DNA of 64,000 bases, taken from assembly GCF_017876295.1 (NCBI RefSeq), contig NZ_JAGINT010000002.1, positions 2,046,001 to 2,110,000 of the forward strand, written 5' to 3'. Of this stretch, positions 48,897-57,803 are shown piece after piece. The translations under genes and the position numbers were made by a program. The stretch comes from Kribbella aluminosa (GTDB lineage: Bacteria > Actinomycetota > Actinomycetes > Propionibacteriales > Kribbellaceae). The stretch's first letter is position 1. Each line of letters opens with the position of its first letter. The notes under the pieces are model-generated. The model did no database searches. It was not told the DNA's origin and saw only the letters and a list, made by a program, of their open reading frames with translations.

Positions 48897-51524
48897 GTGA
48901 CCGAGACCGGTAGTGAGACCCGTACCCGCGCGCGGTTCGAGGTGCCTGAGGAACTCAGGGCCGACGTCCGCCTGCTCGGCGAGATCCTCGGCAAGGTGCT
49001 CGTCGAGTACGCCGGTCAGCCGCTGCTCGACGACGTCGAGAAACTGCGCGAGCTGACCATCGCCGGTGACGGCGCCGCGGCCGAGGAGCTGGTGGCGTCG
49101 TGGCCGCACGAGCGGGCCGAGGACGTGGCCCGGGCGTTCACCTGCTACTTCCACCTGACGAACCTCAGCGAGGAGCTGCACCGCGCCCGGGTGCTCCGCG
49201 AGCGCGATCGGGCCGGCAGCGAGGCGGTGGTGTCCGAGCTGGCCCAGGCCGTCGAGCAGATCGCCCGCGACAGCGGGGAGCAGCAGGCGCGGGCGTTGCT
49301 GAACGGGCTGGAGTTCCGCCCGGTGCTGACCGCGCACCCGACCGAGGCCCGGCGCCGCGCCGTACTGGCGACGATCCGCCGGATCACGTCGCTGCTCGAC
49401 GCGCGCCACGACCCGCGCGCCGGCGACAGCGACCTGGCCGAGAACCGGCGCCGCCTGGTCGAGCAGGTCGACATCCTCTGGCGTACGTCGCAGCTCCGGA
49501 CCAGCCGCCCCACGCCGCTGGACGAGGTCCGCTCCGCGATGGCTGTCTTCGAGGAGACCTTGTTCGACGTCGTCGGCAACGTGTACCGCCGGCTCGACGA
49601 CGCGCTGTCCGGAGACGCGGCCGGGACCAGGACCCCGGTGGTGGCGCCGTTCGTCCACCTGGGTTCGTGGATCGGCGGCGACCGGGACGGCAACCCGAAC
49701 GTCACCGCCGCGATCACCCGCGAGGCGATGCAGATCCAGGCCGACCACGTGCTGCAGGCGCTCGAGCGGGCCACCGAGGCGCTCGGGCGGTCGCTGACGC
49801 TGGACGCCGCGACCACCCCGCCGTCCGCGCCGGTACGCCGGATCCTGGAGGACGCCCGCGCGGTCAACCCGGAGCTGATCGCGGACATCGAGACCCGCTC
49901 GCCGGCCGAACCGCACCGGCAGCTGCTGCTGCTGGCCGCGCGCCGGCTGGCCGCGACCCGGTCCCGTGACGCCGACTTCGGGTACCCGCGGTCCGCCGAC
50001 TTCCTGCACGAGCTCAAGGTCCTGCAGGACTCGCTGGTGACCGCGGGCGCGCCGCGGCAGGCGTTCGGCGAGCTGCAGCAGCTCATCTGGCAGGTCAACT
50101 CGTTCGGCTTCCACCTGGCCGAGCTGGAGATCCGCCAGCACTCGTCGGTGCACGCCAAGGCGCTCGAGGAGGTGCTCGGCGGCGGCGAGCTGTCCGACCA
50201 GACCGAAGAGGTGCTCGCCACCCTCCGGGTGATCTCCCAGATCCAGCAGCGGTTCGGCCCGGACGCGTGCCGCCGGTACGTCGTCTCGTTCACCCGCAAC
50301 GCCGGCGACCTGGCCGCGGTGTACGAGCTGGCCGACGCCGCGCTCGACGGCCGCCCGATCGAGCTGGACGTCGTACCGCTGTTCGAAACCGGCGAGGACC
50401 TGCAGAACTCGGTCGAGGTGCTGGACAACGCGATCCAGCTGACCCGGGTCCGGCACCGGCTGACCGCGAACGACCGGCGCTTCGAGGTGATGCTCGGGTA
50501 CTCCGACTCCGCGAAGGACGTCGGCCCGGTCTCGGCGACGCTGGCGCTGTACGACGCGCAGGCGCGGATCACCGCGTGGGCGCAGCGGAACGCGATCCGG
50601 CTGACCCTGTTCCACGGCCGCGGCGGTGCCCTCGGGCGTGGCGGCGGCCCGGCGAACCGCGCCGTCCTGGCGCAGGCTCCCGGGTCGGTGGCCGGGCGGT
50701 TCAAGCTCACCGAGCAGGGCGAGGCGATCCCGGCGCGGTACGGCAACGCGCCGATCGCGCAGCGGCACATCGAGCAGGTGACCGCGGCGACGCTGCTGGC
50801 GTCGACGCCGGCCGTCGAGGAGCGGGCGGCCGCTGCGGCCGACCGGTTCGCGGTGGTCGGGAAGACGCTCGACGAGGCGGCGCGGACGGCGTACCACCGG
50901 CTGGTGAAGGCGGACGGGTTCGCGGAGTGGTTCAGCACGGTGACGCCGTTGGAAGAGCTGGGGCAGCTGCCCCTCGGTTCGCGGCCGGCCCGGCGTGGTG
51001 TCGCGGTCTCGTCGCTGGAGGACCTGCGGGCGATCCCGTGGGTGTTCGCGTGGTCGCAGGCCCGGGTGAACGCTCCCGGTTGGTACGGCCTCGGTACGGC
51101 GCTGGCAGCGGTCGGCGACGTGGACCTGCTGCGGGACGCGAACCAGAACTGGCCGCTGTTCCAGGTGATGCTGGAGAACGCGGAGATGTCGCTGGCCAAG
51201 ACGGACCGGCGCATCCTCGGCCGCTACCTGGAGCTGGGCGACCGGCCCGACCTGACCCAGCAGATGCTGGACGAGCACGCGCTCACCACCGAGTGGGTGC
51301 TCAAGGTGCTCGACCAGGAACGCCTGCTGCAAGGGCGGCGGGTGCTGGGGCGCGCGGTCGAGCTGCGGAACCCGTACGTCGACGCGCTCAGCTACCTGCA
51401 ACTGCGGGCGTTGCGGACGCTGCGGACCGACGACTCGCTTGACGAGCAGCAGATCGTCCGCACCCGACAGCTGCTGTTGCTGACCGTTTCCGGTGTTGCC
51501 GCAGGTCTGCAGAACACCGGATGA
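48897..51524 (+). CDS. ppc: phosphoenolpyruvate carboxylase
   Basis: A complete 875-residue PEP carboxylase making oxaloacetate from PEP and bicarbonate to refill the citric acid cycle. Signatures: VLTAHPTEARRRAVL with catalytic His146, the GYSDSAKDVG loop with the conserved Lys, FHGRGGALGRGGGP near residue 572, and the C-terminal GLQNTG carboxylate end. GTG start at 48897 with a -10 eight bases upstream. Its TGA overlaps the ATG of birA, so the two are translationally coupled. Confidence 0.96.
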   Translation: MTETGSETRTRARFEVPEELRADVRLLGEILGKVLVEYAGQPLLDDVEKLRELTIAGDGAAAEELVASWPHERAEDVARAFTCYFHLTNLSEELHRARVLRERDRAGSEAVVSELAQAVEQIARDSGEQQARALLNGLEFRPVLTAHPTEARRRAVLATIRRITSLLDARHDPRAGDSDLAENRRRLVEQVDILWRTSQLRTSRPTPLDEVRSAMAVFEETLFDVVGNVYRRLDDALSGDAAGTRTPVVAPFVHLGSWIGGDRDGNPNVTAAITREAMQIQADHVLQALERATEALGRSLTLDAATTPPSAPVRRILEDARAVNPELIADIETRSPAEPHRQLLLLAARRLAATRSRDADFGYPRSADFLHELKVLQDSLVTAGAPRQAFGELQQLIWQVNSFGFHLAELEIRQHSSVHAKALEEVLGGGELSDQTEEVLATLRVISQIQQRFGPDACRRYVVSFTRNAGDLAAVYELADAALDGRPIELDVVPLFETGEDLQNSVEVLDNAIQLTRVRHRLTANDRRFEVMLGYSDSAKDVGPVSATLALYDAQARITAWAQRNAIRLTLFHGRGGALGRGGGPANRAVLAQAPGSVAGRFKLTEQGEAIPARYGNAPIAQRHIEQVTAATLLASTPAVEERAAAAADRFAVVGKTLDEAARTAYHRLVKADGFAEWFSTVTPLEELGQLPLGSRPARRGVAVSSLEDLRAIPWVFAWSQARVNAPGWYGLGTALAAVGDVDLLRDANQNWPLFQVMLENAEMSLAKTDRRILGRYLELGDRPDLTQQMLDEHALTTEWVLKVLDQERLLQGRRVLGRAVELRNPYVDALSYLQLRALRTLRTDDSLDEQQIVRTRQLLLLTVSGVAAGLQNTG

Positions 51525-52330
51525 GTTTCAGCGAGCTGGAACGGCCCCCGCTGGACGAGAAGTTCCTGCGGGGGCGGTTGGTGCGCCCTGGTTCGTTCTG
51601 GACGCAGATCGACGTCGTGGAGGACACGCCGTCGACGAACGCCGACGTGGCAGCTGCGGCCGCAAGTGGTCAGCCTGAGGGCCTGGTCATTGCTGCTGAG
51701 CACCAGTCCTCCGGGCGTGGGCGGCTGGGGCGCACGTGGACCACACCGCCACGCTCTGCCTTGTTGATGTCGGCCCTGCTGCGTCCTACGGGTGTCGACG
51801 CGGCACGGTGGCCGTGGTTGGGCCTGCTGGTGCCTCTTGCGGTCGCGGCCGCCGTACGGCGGGTTGCCGAGGTGCCTGCCCAGGTGAAGTGGCCCAACGA
51901 CGTACTGGTGGAGAACCGCAAGCTGGCCGGGATCCTGCTGGAGCGCATCGAGGGGCCGGCAGTCGTCATCGGCATCGGCCTGAACGTGAGCCTCCGCTCC
52001 GACGAGAGGCCCCACGAGGCCGCGACCTCCCTCGCCCTGGAACACGCCACCACCACGGACCGAGCCACGATCATGGCCGCCGTGCTCCGAGAACTCGCCT
52101 CTCGCTACCAGTCCTGGGTCGACGCCGCGGGTGATCCCGCGACGGTGCTCCCGGAGTACCGCGAGCTGTCCGCAACCCTGGGCCAGGCCGTACGCGTCGA
52201 GCTTCCGGACGGGACCTTCCTCGAAGGAACCGCCCGCGACCTGGCCGACGACGGCCGCCTCGTCGTGGACACTCCCGCCGGGATGCGACCGCTGGCAGCA
52301 GGCGACGTGACGCATCTCCGCACCACCTGA
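51521..52330 (+). CDS. birA: biotin--[acetyl-CoA-carboxylase] ligase
   Basis: A 269-residue biotin protein ligase. DVVEDTPSTNADVAAAA, the adenylate loop GRGRLGR (residues 65-71), KWPNDVLVENRKLAGILLER with the catalytic Lys, and a C-terminal SH3-like domain (VRVELPDGTFLEGTARDLAD). There is no N-terminal HTH, so it is a mono-functional ligase and not a repressor. It forms biotinyl-AMP and biotinylates carboxyl-carrier domains such as Lys555 of the alpha chain at 2980-4752. ATG at 51521 overlaps the ppc stop. Confidence 0.95.
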   Translation: MSFSELERPPLDEKFLRGRLVRPGSFWTQIDVVEDTPSTNADVAAAAASGQPEGLVIAAEHQSSGRGRLGRTWTTPPRSALLMSALLRPTGVDAARWPWLGLLVPLAVAAAVRRVAEVPAQVKWPNDVLVENRKLAGILLERIEGPAVVIGIGLNVSLRSDERPHEAATSLALEHATTTDRATIMAAVLRELASRYQSWVDAAGDPATVLPEYRELSATLGQAVRVELPDGTFLEGTARDLADDGRLVVDTPAGMRPLAAGDVTHLRTT

Positions 52331-52340
52331 ATCGCCGGCG

Positions 52341-52383
52341 GCGGGGAAACAAATATGCACGGAGCGAACATTTCTTTCCCCGC
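52341..52383. terminator. terminator hairpin after birA
   Basis: GCGGGGAAA (52341-52349) and TTTCCCCGC (52375-52383) are perfect arms around a 25-nt loop. A second dyad, TGCACGGA with TCCGTGCA further 3', overlaps it. It follows the birA stop by 10 nt. The remaining bases up to 52464 show nothing else I can name. Confidence 0.65.
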
Positions 52384-52464
52384 AGCACCGGCTTCAGTCC
52401 GTGCAGATTCTGGCCGCCGTGTCGGGAGGGGACAACCGGACCTCCGACCTGTGAGACTGGGGGT

Positions 52465-53091
52465 ATGGCGATCTCCGCGAAGTTGTTGGGTGAGGACGAG
52501 TACGTCGTCGTCAGCACCCGGACGCACTGGAAGGCGATGATCGGCCCGGTCCTCCTGCTCCTGGTGGTGGCGGGGCTCGGCGCGTTCCTGGCCGCGATCG
52601 TGCCGTCCGGGTCGCTGCAGAGCCCGGCCCGGATCGCGATCCTCGCGGTCGGCGTGGTGCTGATCGCGGCGTTCGCGGTCCGGCCGTTCCTGGACTGGTT
52701 CTTCTCGACGTACACGATCACCAACCGGCGGCTGATCACCCGGCACGGCGTGCTCACCCGGACCGGCCGGGACATCCCGTTGATGCGGATCAACGACGTG
52801 TCCTACGAGCACGGCCTGATCGACCGGATGCTCGGCTGCGGCACGCTGCACATCGAGTCCGCCGGGGAACGCGGCCAGGTGGTGCTGCCCGACGTACCGC
52901 ACGTCGAGCACGTCCACCTGCAGATGTCCGACCTGCTGTTCGGTGGTCCGGACGGCAAGATGGGCGACGGCATCCTGGACGACGAGGAGCCGCCGGAGCA
53001 CATGCGCCGCCGTCCGCCGGAGCAGCCGCCGAAGCAGCAGCCGCGCGGGGACGACGGCGACACGATCTTCAGCTCGGGCGACGAGCGCTAG
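52465..53091 (+). CDS. bacterial PH-domain membrane protein (bPH2, YdbS/YdbT-like)
   Basis: 208 residues: two transmembrane helices (about 26-46 and 57-77), then a bacterial PH-like domain (FFSTYTITNRRLITRHGVLT, RTGRDIPLMRINDVSYEHGL, GCGTLHIESAGERGQVVLPD) and a Pro/Glu/Gln-rich hydrophilic tail from about residue 172. Such proteins sit in the cytoplasmic membrane; the role is unproven. Its tail resembles flexible C termini of actinobacterial membrane proteins. Confidence 0.9.
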   Translation: MAISAKLLGEDEYVVVSTRTHWKAMIGPVLLLLVVAGLGAFLAAIVPSGSLQSPARIAILAVGVVLIAAFAVRPFLDWFFSTYTITNRRLITRHGVLTRTGRDIPLMRINDVSYEHGLIDRMLGCGTLHIESAGERGQVVLPDVPHVEHVHLQMSDLLFGGPDGKMGDGILDDEEPPEHMRRRPPEQPPKQQPRGDDGDTIFSSGDER

Positions 53092-53128
53092 TGCCCCGAT
53101 AGCGTCAAGCTACATCGCTCACGGGACA

Positions 53129-54343
53129 CTAGAAGATCTCCAGGCTCACCGGCGAGACCGGCCAGCGGAACGCCGCGGTCGTCCGGTGCAGTGCGCCGGA
53201 CGTGTGCTCGACGACCCGGCCGGTGGCGGCGAACTCGGTCAGTGGCCGCTCGCCGAGGTAGACCGCTCCGAGCTCGGTGACCGACAGGCTCAGGTCGGGC
53301 GTGTCGTCGGTCCGTTCGCAGGTCACCGACGATCCGTCCGCGGTCAGCCGGAACCGCCCGGCGTTCGCCTCGATCAGGTCGTCGCGCACCTCGAGAACGA
53401 CCTCGACCGGTACGGAGTACTGCCGCTGCCGCAATGCCCGCGGTACGTCGGTCACGCGCACCCAGAGCGACTCGCCCACCCGGCGCTCGAGCGCGGTCGG
53501 CGTCGTGACGAGCTGCTGCAGCGGCTCGTCCATCGCGCCGTGCCCGTAGTTGAGCTTCGCGCAGAGGTCCATCGTCAGCAGGTGCTGCCACAGCTCCCGG
53601 TACGCCGTCGGATCCGGCGCCGCGATCTCCTCCACGGACACCTCGTTCGCCGGGCCGACCGGGAGCCAGTTCATCTTGCCCCGCCAGAGCGCGTAGCCGT
53701 CGATCGTGCCGTCCTCGGCGCGGTGCACCAGGATCTCCTGCGCGGTCTGCCCGCCACGCTGCTCCACGTTGTCCTGCAGGCGTTTCTGCCACCGCGGCCC
53801 GGACCGCCCGGACACGCCGGGGCGCTGCTCCTGCAGGCGACGCAGTACGGACGGAAGCTCCTTGACCGCCTCGTCGATCGTCAGTACGCCGAGCGCGCCC
53901 GGCCGGATCCGATCGTTGGTCGGACCAACGCGGTGAAGGTCGATCTCGTAGTTCGTCGCCCAGGCGCACGCCGCATACCCGAACCGCCCGTAGATCCCCG
54001 ACTCGGTCGCCCACAGCGCCGCGATCGCTTCCGGTACGTCGCGCAGCTGCTGCCCGATGAGGCGCGCCATCAGGCCCCTCCGGCGATGCGTCGCGAGTAC
54101 GCCGACCCCGGTCACGTGCGCCGCGTCCACCACCGCACCCGGCACCGAGAGGTCCCGCGTCAGTGCCATCACGGTCCCGACGACCGCAGAGCCGTCGGTC
54201 GCCACCAGCGTCCGATCGGCCTCGAACAGTTGCTGGTCGAGCTCGTTCTCCGGCCCCGGGTCGAACATCATCGCCGCACTGAAAACCGCCTGCACCGCGC
54301 CGAACTCGTCCGCACCGGCCGCTCGTACCTCGATCTCACTCAT
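53129..54343 (-). CDS. Eis-family GNAT acetyltransferase (second paralogue)
   Basis: 404 residues of the Eis type. Acetyl-CoA loop VGVLATHRRRGLMARLIGQQ; YGRFGYA carries the conserved Tyr; C-terminal sterol-carrier-like domain (LSVTELGAVYLGERPLTEFA, VVEHTSGALHRTTAAFRW); and a terminal Phe (SLEIF), the residue whose carboxylate acts as general base in Eis. It aligns end to end with the protein at 32027-33235 but is clearly diverged. Substrates unknown. ATG at 54343; a small TGCGTTACGCA palindrome lies just upstream at 54359-54369. Confidence 0.9.
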   Translation of the reverse strand: MSEIEVRAAGADEFGAVQAVFSAAMMFDPGPENELDQQLFEADRTLVATDGSAVVGTVMALTRDLSVPGAVVDAAHVTGVGVLATHRRRGLMARLIGQQLRDVPEAIAALWATESGIYGRFGYAACAWATNYEIDLHRVGPTNDRIRPGALGVLTIDEAVKELPSVLRRLQEQRPGVSGRSGPRWQKRLQDNVEQRGGQTAQEILVHRAEDGTIDGYALWRGKMNWLPVGPANEVSVEEIAAPDPTAYRELWQHLLTMDLCAKLNYGHGAMDEPLQQLVTTPTALERRVGESLWVRVTDVPRALRQRQYSVPVEVVLEVRDDLIEANAGRFRLTADGSSVTCERTDDTPDLSLSVTELGAVYLGERPLTEFAATGRVVEHTSGALHRTTAAFRWPVSPVSLEIF

Positions 54344-54419
54344 TCCCGCATCTTCACATGCGTTACGCACAACTATCGCCCCCCAGCGACCATCAAGGCA
54401 GATATAGGGGGTGGGACCA

Positions 54420-55343
54420 ATGATCAAACCACTCGGAACGATCGCGGCGGCCGTACTCGTCACCGCGACGCTGGTGCCGACGACAGCGACCGCCAAGACG
54501 ATCGCCCGGACGATCGCCCAGCCGGCCGTCAACTGCTCGGTGAGTGCTTCGTCGATCACGGCCGCGGGGGACCACGACAACGTGGCGGTCGTGTCGACCA
54601 CGCCGCCGGGCGCCACGAAGTCGCCGCTCGGGCGGGGTGCGTTCACGGCCGGCCAGGTGAAGGACATGGCCACGATGGCGGTGCTCGACGACGGCTTCGG
54701 CGGGTACTCCGTGTACGGCTACGTCATCATCGGCGACAGCCTGTACCAGGCGACGTACAGCGGTCACAAGGGGACCGCCGACCGTCCGGCCGGGCTGCGG
54801 CGGATCGGTGGCGGCTGGGGGAAGTTCACGATGGTCGAGGAGGCCGAGTACCAGGGCCCGACCCAGGCCGGGATCTCCCGGTGGACCGTCTACGCGCTGC
54901 GCAACGACGGCGTACTCTTCCGCTGGACCGTCAGCTCGAAGGGCGTCTGGCGGAGCGCCGGATCCGCGCCCGGGTTCGCGGCGGTCACGTCGATGGCGCT
55001 GGTGAGCAAGGCGGCGACGTACGACACGTTCGTCGCGAACGCACGGGGTGGCGCGCTCTACACGATCCACATCCCGACGAGCGCACCGATGAAGCCGGTC
55101 GTGAAGCAGGTCCGCAGCAGGACCTGGCAGGGCTTCGAGACGCTGCTCGCCCAGAAGTGCGGCGCATACGGCACGGTCCTGCTCGGGATCGACAAGGACA
55201 CCGGTACGGCATACCTGTACGCCGTCGGCCGCTTCACCGGAACGAGCACCGTGATCCGGTCGCTGGGCAAGGTCCCCGCGACATTCCCCGACACCGTCTA
55301 CGCCCGGATCAAGGACCCGGGCGCCCCGTTGAATGGGGAGTAG
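54420..55343 (+). CDS. secreted protein, propeller-like, unrecognised
   Basis: 307 residues with a Sec signal peptide (MIKPLGTIAAAVLVTATLVP, then TTATA-KT as likely cleavage site). The mature part contains repeated aromatic/Gly segments (GYVIIGDSLYQATYSGHKGT, YALRNDGVLFRWTVSSKGVW, TYDTFVANARGGALYTIHIP, TAYLYAVGRFTGTSTVIRSL) that suggest a beta-propeller or tachylectin-like fold. Two Cys could pair. No family assigned. GGGGG before the ATG at 54420 makes this start better than the GTG at 54411. The stop is one base from the convergent gtrA-like stop. Confidence 0.72.
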   Translation: MIKPLGTIAAAVLVTATLVPTTATAKTIARTIAQPAVNCSVSASSITAAGDHDNVAVVSTTPPGATKSPLGRGAFTAGQVKDMATMAVLDDGFGGYSVYGYVIIGDSLYQATYSGHKGTADRPAGLRRIGGGWGKFTMVEEAEYQGPTQAGISRWTVYALRNDGVLFRWTVSSKGVWRSAGSAPGFAAVTSMALVSKAATYDTFVANARGGALYTIHIPTSAPMKPVVKQVRSRTWQGFETLLAQKCGAYGTVLLGIDKDTGTAYLYAVGRFTGTSTVIRSLGKVPATFPDTVYARIKDPGAPLNGE

Positions 55344-55344
55344 G

Positions 55345-55905
55345 TCAGCGAACGACGGGCAGGTCGCCCGTGGACTCCCCGTCGAGCTCCGCCGGGGAGT
55401 CCGGCGCCGGGGTGTGCTCGACCTCGTCGAGCGCGATCTCTTCCTTGAAGACGAACTTCCGGTACGACCAGAACCGGAACAGCGTGCCGAGACCGAGGCC
55501 GACGAAGTTCGCGGCGATGTTGTCCGACAGCCAGCTGTGCAGATCCAGGGCGTAGCGCGAGAAGGCCAGGCAGCCGGCCGCGATCAGCAGGCCGATCCCG
55601 TTCAGCACGAAGAACAGCACGTACTCCCGGTGCAGGCCCGAACGCTCCCGGTGCCGCCACGTCCAGTACCGGTTTCCGAAGTACGTCGCGACCGTGGCGA
55701 CCGTCGTCGAGATCAGCTTCGCGGTCAGCGGCTTGTGGTGCAGCATGCCGATCCCGGAGGCCCCGAGGACCGTCGGGTTGTCGAACACGAGCCAGTTGTA
55801 GATCGGCAGGTCCACGACCAGACCGAGCACACCGACCAGACCGAACTTGGCCACTTCGTGCACCAGGTGCTGGAACTGGTGGTACAGCTTGGTGACGAGC
55901 TTCAA
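55345..55905 (-). CDS. GtrA-like membrane protein
   Basis: About 186 residues with four transmembrane helices and the GtrA pattern: FGLVGVLGLVVDLPIYNWLV, STTVATVATYFGNRYWTWRH and VGLGLGTLFRFWSYRKFVF, then an acidic C-terminal tail. GtrA proteins help move or bind polyprenyl-linked sugars for cell-envelope polysaccharides. The frame stays open to 56154, but that overlaps the purK region; a TTG at 55905 gives a normal-length N terminus (LKLVTKLYHQFQHLVHEVA). The start is uncertain. Confidence 0.82.
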   Translation of the reverse strand: MKLVTKLYHQFQHLVHEVAKFGLVGVLGLVVDLPIYNWLVFDNPTVLGASGIGMLHHKPLTAKLISTTVATVATYFGNRYWTWRHRERSGLHREYVLFFVLNGIGLLIAAGCLAFSRYALDLHSWLSDNIAANFVGLGLGTLFRFWSYRKFVFKEEIALDEVEHTPAPDSPAELDGESTGDLPVVR

Positions 55906-56047
55906 CGGGGTTCGGAACCTTCTGTGATCACACCGCGACGGCAGGGCAGCTTCCCACGGTACCCGGCTTGGGGGCGAGCCCGAAATCGCCAGCGCGCCGC
56001 GGCAGCCGCCGTACGACCGATGATGTATGGACATTAGGCTCACGGTT

Positions 56048-57220
56048 GTGAAGTTCGATCGCAAGGACCTTCCCGTCGGTACGCCGGTGGTCGGCATGGT
56101 CGGTGGCGGCCAGTTGGCCCGGATGACCCAGGAAACAGCCGTCGCACTAGGCATCCAGCTCCGCGTGCTCGCCGAAGGCCCGGCGGTCTCGGCGGCCCAG
56201 GCGGTCGCGGACGCCCCGGTCGGCGACTACAAGGACCCCGAGACGGTACGGCGGTTCGCCGCGGAGTGCGACGTGGTGACGTTCGACCACGAGCACGTGC
56301 CGACCGAGCTGCTGCACGCGCTCGAGGCGGACGGCGTCAAGGTGCACCCCGGTCCGGACGCGCTTGTGCACGCCCAGGACAAGGCCGTGATGCGCGCCCG
56401 GCTGGACACCTTCGCCGCGCCCGCGCCCGCGCACCAGGTGGTCGGTACGGCGGCCGACGTCGCGGACTTCGCCAAGCGGGTCGGCGGCTTCCCGATCATC
56501 CTCAAGACCACCCGCGGCGGGTACGACGGCAAGGGCGTCTGGTTCGTCGACGGGCCGGACGACCCGCAGGTCGCGACCGCGTTCGGCAGCGGCGTACCGA
56601 TCCTGGCGGAGGAGAAGGTGGACTTCGTCCGCGAGCTGTCCGCGATCGTGGCGCGGTCGCCGCACGGCCAGGCGGTCGCGTACCCGATCGTCGAGTCCGT
56701 GCAGCGCGACGGCATCTGCGTCGAGGTCACCGCGCCGGCGCCCGGGCTCGACCCGGCGAAGGCTGCCCAGGCGCAGCAGACCGCGCTCCGGATTGCCGGC
56801 GAGCTCGGCGTGGTCGGCGTCCTCGCGGTCGAGATGTTCGAGGCCCGCGACGGCCGGCTGCTGGTCAACGAGCTCGCGATGCGCCCGCACAACACCGGGC
56901 ACTGGTCGATCGACGGCGCGGTCACCTCCCAGTTCGAAAACCACCTGCGGGCGGTGCTCGACCTGCCGCTCGGCTCGCCGGCCGCGCGGGCGCCGTACAC
57001 CGTGATGGTCAACGTGCTCGGCGGCGACGTCGAGGACATGCACCGCGGGCTGCTGCACTGCCTGGCCCGCGACCCGGGTCTGAAGGTGCACTTCTACGGG
57101 AAGTCGGTGCAGCCGGGCCGCAAGGTCGGCCACGTCACGGCGTACGGCGACGACCTGGAGGAGACGCGCTCCCGCGCGCGGCACGCGGCCGCCTATCTGA
57201 CCGGCACCATCGACGAATAG
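56048..57220 (+). CDS. purK: N5-carboxyaminoimidazole ribonucleotide synthase
   Basis: A 390-residue ATP-grasp enzyme, PurK, carboxylating AIR with ATP and bicarbonate in purine synthesis. Motifs: VGMVGGGQLARMTQ, TFDHEHVPTELLHALE, ILKTTRGGYDGKGVW and NELAMRPHNTGHWSIDG. TAGGCT (56035-56040) lies seven bases before the GTG at 56048, favouring a leaderless start there; an ATG at 56027 would overlap the -10. It is followed 7 nt later by purE, its partner in the pathway. Confidence 0.95.
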   Translation: MKFDRKDLPVGTPVVGMVGGGQLARMTQETAVALGIQLRVLAEGPAVSAAQAVADAPVGDYKDPETVRRFAAECDVVTFDHEHVPTELLHALEADGVKVHPGPDALVHAQDKAVMRARLDTFAAPAPAHQVVGTAADVADFAKRVGGFPIILKTTRGGYDGKGVWFVDGPDDPQVATAFGSGVPILAEEKVDFVRELSAIVARSPHGQAVAYPIVESVQRDGICVEVTAPAPGLDPAKAAQAQQTALRIAGELGVVGVLAVEMFEARDGRLLVNELAMRPHNTGHWSIDGAVTSQFENHLRAVLDLPLGSPAARAPYTVMVNVLGGDVEDMHRGLLHCLARDPGLKVHFYGKSVQPGRKVGHVTAYGDDLEETRSRARHAAAYLTGTIDE

Positions 57221-57227
57221 GAAGACC

Positions 57228-57728
57228 ATGATCGGGATCGTGATGGGGTCGGACAGCGACTGGCCGACGATGAAGGCGGCCGCCGAGGTGTGTACGGAGT
57301 TCGGCGTGCCCTTTGAGGCAGACGTGATCTCGGCGCATCGGATGCCGGCCGAGATGCTCGACTACGGAAAGTCAGCCCACGAACGCGGCCTCAAGGTGCT
57401 GATCGCGGGCGCCGGCGGCGCCGCGCACCTGCCCGGGATGCTCGCCGCGGTGACCCCGCTGCCGGTGATCGGCGTACCGGTGCCGCTCAAGTACCTGGAC
57501 GGGATGGACTCGCTGCTGTCGATCGTGCAGATGCCGGCCGGAGTTCCGGTTGCGACCGTCTCGATCGGGAACGCTCGCAATGCGGGGCTGCTCGCGGTCC
57601 GGATCCTGGCCGCCGCCGACGAGAAGTTGCTGGACCGGATGATCGCGTTCCAGGAATCCCTCGCCGAGGTGGCGCGGGCCAAGGGGGCTACGGTGCGTGA
57701 CGGGGCGGCAGAGCTGCGTAAAGGCTGA
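57228..57728 (+). CDS. purE: N5-CAIR mutase
   Basis: A 166-residue class I PurE, rearranging N5-CAIR to CAIR after PurK. Motifs: IGIVMGSDSDWPTMKAAAE, AHRMPAEM with the catalytic His, and AGAGGAAHLPGMLAAVTPLP. GGAAG precedes the ATG. Operon with purK. A plain 75-nt gap follows before the MFS gene, containing a TAAGGT -10-like element at 57790-57795. Confidence 0.96.
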   Translation: MIGIVMGSDSDWPTMKAAAEVCTEFGVPFEADVISAHRMPAEMLDYGKSAHERGLKVLIAGAGGAAHLPGMLAAVTPLPVIGVPVPLKYLDGMDSLLSIVQMPAGVPVATVSIGNARNAGLLAVRILAAADEKLLDRMIAFQESLAEVARAKGATVRDGAAELRKG

Positions 57729-57803
57729 GGCAGTCACTGGTTTTCCACAGGAGGGGGCGGGTAGTCATGAGTTCCCATTGGTTGTCGTCTAAGGTCGTCG
57801 ATC

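Noticed and set aside
48318..51401. 1027-codon minus-strand frame opposite ppc
   Set aside because: Arg/Val/Gln-rich shadow of PEP carboxylase.
54359..54369. TGCGTTACGCA palindrome as an operator for the second Eis-like gene
   Set aside because: Only 5-bp arms; too short to separate from chance without further copies.
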